From a virus: 35,276 nt of DNA. Position 1 is the first letter of the stretch. The number at the start of each line of letters is the position of its first letter. Below the pieces are notes generated by a model, which was not told the DNA's origin, searched no databases, and saw only the letters and a program-made list of their open reading frames with translations. The position numbers and the translations under genes are program-made. Location of the stretch: positions 1 to 35,276 of IMG/VR virus record IMGVR_UViG_3300042731_005409, one strand, 5' to 3'. This document shows positions 29,241 to 35,276 of the stretch, one piece after another.

Positions 29241-29423
29241 ATGATAAAAGGAATGGGTTTTAAGAGAAATTTTTTCTGTCCCAAATGCGGAAGGATTCTA
29301 AGAAAGAAATATGAAAATACTTATAAGTGTTTTGTGTGTGGTGAATGGGCGCTAAGTGACGTAAAAAATACAGCAAATCAGAAAGTTTGTTGTGAGGATC
29401 TAAGAAAAAATGAAATGCCATAG
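29241..29423 (+). CDS. Zinc-ribbon protein
   Basis: A 60-aa protein with CPKCG and CFVCG separated by 14 residues, a classic zinc ribbon, plus a later CC pair. Start after AAGAGGTAG, just behind the second inverted repeat. Confidence 0.68.
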   Translation: MIKGMGFKRNFFCPKCGRILRKKYENTYKCFVCGEWALSDVKNTANQKVCCEDLRKNEMP

Positions 29424-29571
29424 ACTGCCGCCCACAGGAAAAGGGCTTGCAATAAAACCTAAGCTAAGATTTTGTTTTGTAGGTATATGTGTATGGATAA
29501 TATGTTCATTATTATTATGGACTATAATAATAGTATGGGGGGTGAAACTGTGGCGATATATTATAAAATAA
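29410..29571 (+). CDS. Membrane microprotein
   Basis: A 53-aa protein overlapping the previous gene by 14 nt. A Pro/Lys-rich start is followed by a ~25-residue hydrophobic helix (FCFVGICVWIICSLLLWTII). No family recognised. Confidence 0.5.
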   Translation: MKCHRLPPTGKGLAIKPKLRFCFVGICVWIICSLLLWTIIIVWGVKLWRYIIK

Positions 29572-29717
29572 TGGATGAGTTAGATAAATTTTTTGAAACT
29601 TCATGGTATGTTCCAGTATGTATATTGTTAATTGTTATAATAGGATCCTATGCATATAGTTACATGAAAGGGTATGAGAAAGGAAGGAAAGATGAAAAGA
29701 AAACTTTGTATAATTAG
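29571..29717 (+). CDS. Single-span membrane protein
   Basis: A 48-aa protein with a short polar start, one helix (VPVCILLIVIIGSYAY) and a basic tail (GYEKGRKDEKK). TAATG overlap favours 29571; GTG 29550 and ATG 29535, behind a G-rich site, are alternatives. Confidence 0.5.
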   Translation: MDELDKFFETSWYVPVCILLIVIIGSYAYSYMKGYEKGRKDEKKTLYN

Positions 29718-29820
29718 TATTGGATATGTTTGTGTATTTATATTATTATGTTTTATTCATTTTTTTTCAGAAATCAAAATAGCAGAAGGAAAAGCAGAGG
29801 CAATTAAGTTAGTCAATTAA
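29692..29820 (+). CDS. Membrane microprotein, possibly frameshifted
   Basis: A 42-aa protein: basic start, hydrophobic helix (about 5-25), then a charged helix (SEIKIAEGKAEAIKLVN). An open frame without its own start (29813-29923) continues directly in another frame with a plausible C-terminal part (IKENSKIIITKDGINPQLII), so the gene may have been longer before a one-base change near 29812. Confidence 0.48.
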   Translation: MKRKLCIISIGYVCVFILLCFIHFFSEIKIAEGKAEAIKLVN

Positions 29821-29909
29821 AGAAAATTCTAAAATAATAATAACTAAAGATGGAATAAATCCACAACTAATTATCGGGAATCTACCCCTAAAAACAGAAG
29901 GAGAAAAGG

Positions 29910-30110
29910 ATGGAAACAGTTAAGTATTACTTAGGACTCTACGGCGAGAAAATAGGATGGGCAATAATAATCTTAGTAACATTATGGGATTTCTTTTTCA
30001 CAGGAGCAAGAAATCTGTTGCATTATTCAATATGCTGGAAAGGATTAATAGCATTGTGGGTAGGGATATTGCTCATAAAGTTTTCAAAGTATATAGAAAA
30101 AAATTACTAA
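29910..30110 (+). CDS. Two-span membrane protein
   Basis: A 66-aa protein after GAAGGAGAA with two hydrophobic helices (about 16-33 and 42-58). Not recognised. Confidence 0.55.
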   Translation: METVKYYLGLYGEKIGWAIIILVTLWDFFFTGARNLLHYSICWKGLIALWVGILLIKFSKYIEKNY

Positions 30111-30119
30111 GGGGGAGAA

Positions 30120-30407
30120 ATGATCGATATTCAAAGACTTATAGAAGATGCTGGGAAGACCCTACAAGAAGAAAAAGAAAGAATATTACAAAACTATATC
30201 AAAGAAGTTATCGAAAAAAGAGATAAAGCTCATCAAGAGTTTTTAGACTATTCCTATTTATTGCAAGAGCTCGCTAAAGACGGAAATATAATAAAATTTG
30301 TAGCTGAAACGCAAAACAGAAAGAAACTAGACGATATAGGCCAGGTAGCGATTTGGGCAACAGAGAGGAAGATACTAGAAACAAATGAGAGGAGTAAGCA
30401 TGTATGA
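30120..30407 (+). CDS. Coiled-coil protein
   Basis: A 95-aa, strongly helical, charged protein (EEKERILQNYIKEVIEKRDK) after GGGGGAGAA. Probable dimeric coiled coil; unknown role. Overlaps the next gene by 8 nt. Confidence 0.55.
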   Translation: MIDIQRLIEDAGKTLQEEKERILQNYIKEVIEKRDKAHQEFLDYSYLLQELAKDGNIIKFVAETQNRKKLDDIGQVAIWATERKILETNERSKHV

Positions 30408-30750
30408 AACATGTATAAAATGTGGGAGTCGATATACATTTTCTGAGACAACGTTTCCAGTTAAGAGTTTTGATTTGAAAGGCAATCTAAGAGGTCATTA
30501 TTGTTTTGTGTGTGTAAATAAACCTTGGAGATATCGAAGCCGATACAACAAATTATTAATAAAAGGTACAAATGTATTGGATTGGGAACAAGTTACAGAG
30601 TATTGTGCGGAGTGCGGTAAAAATTTTGTAAAAAACTCCCCTACACATAAAACATGTTCAGGATGCAAAATAAAAAGAAAAAAAAGGCTAGACAAAAAAG
30701 CAAAAGAAAAGAGGAAAAATGAAAGAAAAATACGAAATATGCACAAATGA
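30400..30750 (+). CDS. Double zinc-ribbon protein
   Basis: A 116-aa protein with CIKCG...CFVC in the first half and CAECGKNF...CSGCK in the second, followed by a very basic tail (KRKKRLDKKAKEKRKNERKI). Likely nucleic-acid-binding. The start at 30400 follows GAGAGGAG; an in-frame Met at 30385 lies inside that site. Confidence 0.68.
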   Translation: MYETCIKCGSRYTFSETTFPVKSFDLKGNLRGHYCFVCVNKPWRYRSRYNKLLIKGTNVLDWEQVTEYCAECGKNFVKNSPTHKTCSGCKIKRKKRLDKKAKEKRKNERKIRNMHK

Positions 30751-30919
30751 AGTAGATATTACCATGACATATAGCATAGGAGATCTAAATAAACTAGATA
30801 AGAAAAACTGCAAGATAGATATAATAGCTAAAGGAGATCTGCCCCATCATCTAATAGAGGGCATAGTAGACTGCCTAAAGAAAATACAAAGAGACAACCC
30901 ACATTTGGAGGAGATATGA
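30719..30919 (+). CDS. Small hypothetical protein
   Basis: A 66-aa acidic protein (ITMTYSIGDLNKLDKKNCKI) overlapping the previous gene by 32 nt; GAGGAAAA precedes. Not recognised. Confidence 0.52.
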   Translation: MKEKYEICTNEVDITMTYSIGDLNKLDKKNCKIDIIAKGDLPHHLIEGIVDCLKKIQRDNPHLEEI

Positions 30920-30972
30920 AAGATAGGCATATAGAAGAGGGAGAAACTATAATAAAATTGGAGGAAAGATGA
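30916..30972 (+). CDS. Possible leader microprotein
   Basis: An 18-aa ORF (MKDRHIEEGETIIKLEER) after GGAGGAG, overlapping both neighbours by 4 nt. It may serve translational coupling. Confidence 0.35.
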   Translation: MKDRHIEEGETIIKLEER

Positions 30973-31283
30973 CAATAGGAAATATGAATCCGCTTTTATT
31001 AATATTTATTGTGATTTGTTTAATTGTTGCGAGTGTATGTTCTATAGATTCTTATAAACATATTAAAACGCAACGGATTTTAAAGAAAGAAGCTCTTGCT
31101 GATTATATTGGTAAATCTGTACTTGTTCAAGAAGATGAGAATATATGGAATGAAGCAACTATTGTATATACCATAGAGCGTCTAAATAATGGCCACATAA
31201 ATTATGCTGTTACTTTGAAAGGGTATCCTAACCAAATTCTTGTTTTTCCAGAGGCAAAAGTCAAACTTGTGGAGGAGAAATGA
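30969..31283 (+). CDS. Membrane-anchored small beta protein
   Basis: A 104-aa protein: one N-terminal membrane helix (about 8-26) and a soluble beta-rich part (GKSVLVQEDENIWNEATIVY, then VFPEAKVKLVEEK), like a small SH3-type barrel. ATGA overlap. Unknown. Confidence 0.55.
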   Translation: MTIGNMNPLLLIFIVICLIVASVCSIDSYKHIKTQRILKKEALADYIGKSVLVQEDENIWNEATIVYTIERLNNGHINYAVTLKGYPNQILVFPEAKVKLVEEK

Positions 31284-31324
31284 GCGGTTATGAATATTTT
31301 GCAAAAGATGTCAAAACAAAATAA
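31280..31324 (+). CDS. Possible microprotein
   Basis: A 14-aa ORF after GGAGGAG; may be spurious. Followed by another short ORF. Confidence 0.22.
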   Translation: MSGYEYFAKDVKTK

Positions 31325-31342
31325 ACCAAAACAGGAGGAAAT

Positions 31343-31402
31343 ATGAAAGATAAAATACAAGAAATATTAGCATGTTTTTTTATAATGCGCTTGACAAAAT
31401 AA
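31343..31402 (+). CDS. Possible microprotein over the late promoter
   Basis: A 19-aa ORF (MKDKIQEILACFFIMRLTK) after AGGAGGAAAT. Its 3' end contains the -35 box of the late promoter. The ribosome site is strong, the length minimal. Confidence 0.3.
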   Translation: MKDKIQEILACFFIMRLTK

Positions 31403-31419
31403 TATATTTCATGTATACT
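31391..31419 (+). promoter_or_regulatory. Late sigma70 promoter
   Basis: TTGACA (31391-31396), 17-base spacer, TATACT (31414-31419). Expected start is about 31426, exactly at the ATG of the next gene. It should drive terminase, head, tail and lysis genes through the junction to 17494. Confidence 0.85.
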
Positions 31420-31428
31420 ATATACATG
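31410..31428. promoter_or_regulatory. Palindromic operator at the late promoter
   Basis: CATGTATA-CTA-TATACATG (31410-31428) is perfectly symmetrical and covers the -10 box, start point and first codon. A bound dimer would block late transcription. It differs from the early operator. Confidence 0.7.
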
Positions 31429-31884
31429 GAATGTACACATAAATCTACCAAAATAGCAATATTATTATTTATAATCATATCAATAACTACACATTCTGTA
31501 CATGGTGATGCCAAAAAGATCTTAAAAGAAGGCTTAATAGGAGCTGGAAGTGGTGCAATAGCATCTTCAGCATCAGGTGGCGATGCAACCAAAGGAGCAT
31601 TAATAGGAGCCGGAGCAAATATAGCAGGCAACGCCATATTCGATGCAATAACCTCACCAAACCCAAAACCCAAAAACGAAGTAAGAACCGTATACATAGA
31701 AAACGATAGAGAATACAAACGCAGACCAATGCATATTTCCAGAAAATGGAAAAAGAAACTAAAAAGAGCAAAAGAACTAGCATTTAATCAAGGCTATAAA
31801 CTAGGACATGAAGAAGGATACATTGAAGGCTATATAAATGCATACAAAGAGATGCAAAAGTTCTGTAATGAAAAAACAGAGTGA
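31426..31884 (+). CDS. Exported glycine-zipper protein, first late gene
   Basis: A 152-aa protein. A signal peptide (about residues 8-26, V-H-G, then DAKK) precedes a glycine-zipper segment (GLIGAGSGAIASSASGG, then GALIGAGANIAG), typical of small envelope proteins that insert in or span membranes, and a basic coiled C-terminal region (SRKWKKKLKRAKELAFNQGY). The ATG coincides with the expected transcription start, so the mRNA may be leaderless. Being first in the late operon, it could alter the envelope (exclusion or lysis); this is inference. Confidence 0.62.
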   Translation: MECTHKSTKIAILLFIIISITTHSVHGDAKKILKEGLIGAGSGAIASSASGGDATKGALIGAGANIAGNAIFDAITSPNPKPKNEVRTVYIENDREYKRRPMHISRKWKKKLKRAKELAFNQGYKLGHEEGYIEGYINAYKEMQKFCNEKTE

Positions 31885-31935
31885 TTTTTTTAGTAGGCAT
31901 AACTATAAATATAAAAAAAGGATAGAAAACATAAA

Positions 31936-32247
31936 ATGGCAGGCAAAAAAGGCAAATCGGGAAGATTCACGAAGAGACATGAAATCCAGATAGATGATCT
32001 GTGCAGACTTGCAGTAAGCACAGTAAAAAATTATCTTGAAAAAAAAGATGCACCTTTAGAGAAAAGAGCCAAGATATCTATAGAAGTGGTAAAGAAGTAT
32101 ATGCCAACAAAACTAATAGGAGAAGGTTTTGACAATACAGCAGTTGTCTACAATGTCATCCAAGATATCCAAAGAGATCTTGATAAGGATCGTCTCTCAT
32201 CCATGGTTTTGGATAGAAGAGATGGTATGGACACAGGACGAGCATGA
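31936..32247 (+). CDS. Terminase small subunit
   Basis: A 103-aa basic protein (MAGKKGKSGRFTKRHEIQID) with a helical N-terminal DNA-binding segment, helical middle and acidic-to-basic C-terminal end, directly before the large-subunit ATPase and overlapping it. Small terminases recognise the packaging site and are this size in podoviruses. Sequence similarity is weak, so context carries the call. Confidence 0.72.
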   Translation: MAGKKGKSGRFTKRHEIQIDDLCRLAVSTVKNYLEKKDAPLEKRAKISIEVVKKYMPTKLIGEGFDNTAVVYNVIQDIQRDLDKDRLSSMVLDRRDGMDTGRA

Positions 32248-32764
32248 TTTAGAGAATCCAGTAAAGAAATTTCCGGACAAACAGTATTTAAGGGTATTAT
32301 GTGATCTTTGGTATAGGGAACAATTGTTATTAATTCCCAAGTCAAGACAATTGCTTATGACATGGTTATTTTCTGCGTGTTATTTATGGGATACACAGTT
32401 TCATAAGGGGAGACTGAATTTTTTCCAGAGCAAGAAAGAAGAAGATGCAGATAGGGTGGTGCAGAGAGCATATTTTGTATATGAGCATCAACCAGAATGG
32501 ATAAAACAGTTATTCCCAGCAGAATATACCTTTTGTCATTTAAAATTCCCTAAAGGGAAAAGTGAAATATGGGGAGTACCACAAGGGGAAGCGCAAGTAA
32601 GATCACATACAGCAAGTGGTATATTCTCTGATGAAATGGCGTTTCAACCTGAATCAGAGAGAGCATATACAGCATCAAGACCGACAATATTTGGAGGTGG
32701 TAGGTTTACAGGTGTAAGCACAGCCAATCCAGGTTTTTTTCATTTTTTAGTGGAGAATAGATAA
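32153..32764 (+). CDS. Terminase large subunit, ATPase half
   Basis: A 203-aa protein with the packaging ATPase motifs: HPWFWIEEM-TQDEHD near the N-terminus, Walker A-like PKSRQLLMTW (62-71), Walker B GIFSDE (156-161) and coupling motif GVSTANPG (187-194). It stops after FHFLVENR, where normal terminases continue into the nuclease domain. The TAATG stop overlaps the zinc-ribbon gene. The start is uncertain: ATG 32153 keeps the conserved HPWFW segment; TTG 32129 has AGGAGAAGG only two bases away. Overlaps the small subunit by 95 nt. Confidence 0.85.
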   Translation: MSSKISKEILIRIVSHPWFWIEEMVWTQDEHDLENPVKKFPDKQYLRVLCDLWYREQLLLIPKSRQLLMTWLFSACYLWDTQFHKGRLNFFQSKKEEDADRVVQRAYFVYEHQPEWIKQLFPAEYTFCHLKFPKGKSEIWGVPQGEAQVRSHTASGIFSDEMAFQPESERAYTASRPTIFGGGRFTGVSTANPGFFHFLVENR

Positions 32765-32931
32765 TGGAAGCAAAATATAAATGTAATAATTGTGGTAAAG
32801 AAAAAACCACAAAATCTATAAGTGGGACTAATCCACATTTTAAGAGACCTAAATGTGATAATGCAGATTGTATTAAAAAAAATAAGATGAATATGGTTAT
32901 GGTAACATATGGAGCAAATATAGGTGAATGA
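32764..32931 (+). CDS. Zinc-ribbon protein between the two terminase halves
   Basis: A 55-aa protein with CNNCGK at 7-12 and CDNADC (about 31-36), so C-x2-C and C-x4-C, separated by 20 residues. TGGAGAA precedes its ATG, which overlaps the ATPase stop; its own stop overlaps the nuclease start (ATGA). It is not like a homing endonuclease and is too short for an intein or group I intron. Confidence 0.72.
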   Translation: MEAKYKCNNCGKEKTTKSISGTNPHFKRPKCDNADCIKKNKMNMVMVTYGANIGE

Positions 32932-33824
32932 AGGGTTTAGATATATACGAGACTAAAGATGGATTTACTGTAGCCAAGCTACATTACACAGCAGATCCAG
33001 ATAAAGACCCTGAGAGAGAGGGCGCAGAATGGATAAAAAAAGCAATGAAAGGTTTTCCTGGAGGAAAAACCGGAGCAGCTTGGCGGAAAGAAATGGAAAT
33101 AGATTTTACGGCTTATTCTGGTCAACTGTTATGCTACGACATTTTAACTAACTACAGAGCAAAGATAGTCAAAGATTATGAGATTAAAGAGAATTATAAG
33201 AAGTTTGGCTCTTTGGATTGGGGACGGAATAACCCAGCAAGTTTCCACGAATATATAGTAGGGGAAAATGGACATATACATAGCAATCACGAGGTGTATG
33301 TTAGAGATACTTCGATAGCAGATTTTTGCGCTATGATAAAAGAAGCTCCATACTATAAAGATTATTTATGGATTACAGCAGATCCAAGTATATGGAACAG
33401 GAATCAAGAAACAAAAGATGGGCTGAGAAGCCTAGAAACGTTATTCGCTCAAAATGGCCTTGTATTGAGAAAAGGCATTAGTAGGCATGATGATCTAGCA
33501 ATAGAAGAACTTCTTTCAAGGTGGGGCAATTTAGAGGCAAATAACGCAAGGTTTACAATAAGTCCTAGATGTTACAAACAAATATGGGAATTTGAGCGGT
33601 TAAGATACAGAGATTTAACCACAGCAATGATAGAGCAGAAAAACCCATATGAACAGTTGGTAGATAAAGATAACCATGCATGGGATGATTTTAAATATTT
33701 TATCAGCACATGGTTAAGTGAGCCGGAACAATTGATAGAGCATGCTATTCCAAAAGGATCAGTAGCATACGAGATGTTTATGGACGAAAAGACCGCAAAA
33801 GACTGGAAACGCAAATATAAATGA
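32928..33824 (+). CDS. Terminase large subunit, nuclease half
   Basis: A 298-aa protein. The first part (DIYETKDGFTVAKLHYTADP, then GAAWRKEMEIDFTAYSG) is the linker seen after the ATPase domain in one-piece terminases. The RNase H-like nuclease residues are Asp97 (GSLDWGRNNP), Asp152 (ITADPSIW) and Asp253/254 (HAWDDFKY). It starts with its own AGGTGA site. No ATPase motifs, so packaging requires both halves. Confidence 0.87.
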   Translation: MKGLDIYETKDGFTVAKLHYTADPDKDPEREGAEWIKKAMKGFPGGKTGAAWRKEMEIDFTAYSGQLLCYDILTNYRAKIVKDYEIKENYKKFGSLDWGRNNPASFHEYIVGENGHIHSNHEVYVRDTSIADFCAMIKEAPYYKDYLWITADPSIWNRNQETKDGLRSLETLFAQNGLVLRKGISRHDDLAIEELLSRWGNLEANNARFTISPRCYKQIWEFERLRYRDLTTAMIEQKNPYEQLVDKDNHAWDDFKYFISTWLSEPEQLIEHAIPKGSVAYEMFMDEKTAKDWKRKYK

Positions 33825-33834
33825 TGGGGGTAAA

Positions 33835-35276
33835 ATGGCGTTAAAAGAAAAAGATTTCGAGTATTATAAAAAAGAAATCGATGACGATATTAAGTTCCAT
33901 AGAACCAAGATGAGTGAGGTTAATAGACCTAGTGAAGTAAAAGCAGCTTATAAAGGGAAATTTGAAACAGATGGGTTGCCGAATACAGATTCAGACTACA
34001 TGACAGAAAACCATTTATTTATATCAGCAAATACAGTATTACCTTCTTTATTTTTTCAGTTACCAAGACTTAATGTAAGACCCAAATTTAGAGATGACTT
34101 GAGATTTGCGGCTAATATAATTAATGGCCTTGGAAATGTTTATTTAAACGAAGATGTCAAGAAAGAAAACCAGTTAGCAATAATAGATACCTTTTTACCA
34201 TATGGTTATGGTGCAATAAAAAGTGGATATAATTCAAGGGTTGGAACAATCAAACAACCCAAAACGTCAAAATTTAAAGAACTTTTTACAGGTAAAGTTG
34301 AGGGAGAGAATAGCCAAAATGACAATGCTATGGAATCAGAAGTAGAATATATAAAATATGAAAGACCAGTATTATTAAGACATTCACCCAAACATACATA
34401 TTTGGATCGTAGACAAGATTTCAATAAGGGTACTAGGATGACATTAGAATATCAGAGAAGTGTACAGAACCTTATTGATTCTAATTTATATAAGTTAGAT
34501 AAAACCTTTATTGATCATTTCAAGAGTAGATCAGGCACAAATGATTTACGATGTGCATATGTTACTTTATATGAATCTTGGATGAAGATGGATAAGAAAA
34601 TATTTAAGCTGGTTTATGTTGAAGATTGGCCAGAAGAGTTGGCTTTTATTGAGACTGATTATGACGAAATACCAGTAAGTTTATTAAGATTTAATAAGAT
34701 GGGGGATGTTCTGTATAATGTAGCACATGGTACTCTAGGTTTGGAAGCACAGAAAGAACTTAACTTTCTTAACGAGCTTTGGAAAAAACATGTAGAAAAT
34801 ATACGTAATCAATTTATTATTGATGATAGTGGGTTGACAAACGAAGGGAAAATAACTTTAAATGATAACCCTATAGGGGGGATTATAAAGGCAACTAGAC
34901 CAGGATTGACAGCCATTCCTTTAATGTCCCAGGGTGTTGATCCTGCGCTTTTCAGCAATATTGAGAATTTAAGACAATACTTAAGTTTGTTAATGTCAAC
35001 AAGTGGTGGCAAAGGTGGAGGAGAAAGTGAACTAGCTACAGTTGAGAAGAATAAAGCTTTAGGAGACGCTCTAAGAAGCAGTGGGATGCAAGATGATATA
35101 AGAGATTTCTATATAGATCAAGCTAAAAAAATGGTAAAGAATATCTTGAAATTTGGTGATCCAGAATTAACAGTTACTATTACTGGGGACAATGTAATTA
35201 ATCCTTTAACCGGTGAAACTTTAAATCAAGGAGATGCAGTTAAAATAGGTGGTGAGACGGGTATTCCATTAAGGCA
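33835..35276 (+). CDS. Portal protein, N-terminal and central part (continues at window start)
   Basis: Open frame from ATG 33835 (GGGGGTAAA before it) to the right edge, continuing in phase at 1-454. FISANTVLPSLFFQLPRLNVRP in the wing region, LVYVEDWPEELAFIETDYD, ALLRF-type strand, LNFLNELWKKHVENIRNQFI in the stem helix and KATRPGLTAIPLM are typical of podoviral portals. The gene follows the terminase and precedes the scaffold. The portal dodecamer is the packaging and ejection channel. Confidence 0.9.
   Translation, partial: MALKEKDFEYYKKEIDDDIKFHRTKMSEVNRPSEVKAAYKGKFETDGLPNTDSDYMTENHLFISANTVLPSLFFQLPRLNVRPKFRDDLRFAANIINGLGNVYLNEDVKKENQLAIIDTFLPYGYGAIKSGYNSRVGTIKQPKTSKFKELFTGKVEGENSQNDNAMESEVEYIKYERPVLLRHSPKHTYLDRRQDFNKGTRMTLEYQRSVQNLIDSNLYKLDKTFIDHFKSRSGTNDLRCAYVTLYESWMKMDKKIFKLVYVEDWPEELAFIETDYDEIPVSLLRFNKMGDVLYNVAHGTLGLEAQKELNFLNELWKKHVENIRNQFIIDDSGLTNEGKITLNDNPIGGIIKATRPGLTAIPLMSQGVDPALFSNIENLRQYLSLLMSTSGGKGGGESELATVEKNKALGDALRSSGMQDDIRDFYIDQAKKMVKNILKFGDPELTVTITGDNVINPLTGETLNQGDAVKIGGETGIPLR
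35208..35276. repeat. Direct terminal repeat, right copy
   Basis: Identical to bases 1-69. Removing one copy leaves a 35,207-bp circle. Confidence 0.95.

Noticed and set aside
29957-30226. Basic 89-aa plus-strand ORF
   Set aside because: Overlaps two better-supported genes with ribosome sites and has none itself.
1-35276. Diversity-generating retroelement or integrase module
   Set aside because: No reverse transcriptase, template/variable repeat pair or recombinase motif was seen.

Overview
The window is a complete, circularly closed genome of a tailed bacteriophage with podovirus-type virion genes. The first 69 bases are repeated exactly as the last 69, so the unique length is 35,207 bp, and the portal gene runs across the junction (33835 to the right end, continuing to 454 on the left; 608 aa). 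Base composition is AT-rich. All genes lie on the + strand, are tightly packed with ATGA or TAATG overlaps, and carry strong AGGAGG-type ribosome binding sites. Consensus sigma70 promoters, Sec signal peptides, a lipobox protein and an O-antigen ligase-like gene point to a bacterial, probably Gram-negative host that cannot be named from sequence. I see no integrase, no CI-type repressor and no DNA polymerase, helicase, primase or recognisable endolysin.

Late region (31391 through the junction to 17494). A promoter (TTGACA-N17-TATACT) overlapped by a perfect palindrome starts an exported glycine-zipper protein. Then come the small terminase, a large terminase divided into separate ATPase and nuclease genes with a 55-aa zinc-ribbon gene between them, the portal, small basic proteins, a Com-like zinc finger, a terminator, scaffold, major capsid protein, a signal-peptide capsid-associated protein, a connector, a Wzy/WaaL-like membrane protein, exported lectin-like or fibre-like proteins, a beta-propeller tail protein, three internal virion (ejection) candidates, and a cassette of small membrane proteins (lipoprotein, XhlA-like, holin-like) ending at a strong terminator.

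Early region (17524 to about 31400). An early promoter is overlapped by an inverted-repeat operator and drives a ribbon-helix-helix protein, the likely autoregulator. Next are a RecB/Cas4-like nuclease, a possible single-strand-binding protein and small proteins. A second consensus promoter produces a leader or small RNA ending in a terminator, just before a replication-type gene and a cluster of DnaA-box-like 9-mers (probable origin). The rest is accessory: a DUF1064 nuclease, a pentapeptide-repeat protein, DUF5662, an RNA ligase, a DUF3268 zinc finger, a HEEH protein paired with a DUF6745 protein that has a tetrapeptide minisatellite, a tRNA-Leu-like RNA of abnormal length, and many zinc-ribbon or single-span membrane microproteins.

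The most unusual points are the set of virion-locus proteins with Sec signal peptides together with a surface-polysaccharide enzyme, the three-gene large terminase, the interrupted tRNA-like element near an RNA ligase, the promoter-terminator RNA next to the probable origin, and three different in-frame coding minisatellites (6, 15 and 12 nt periods).
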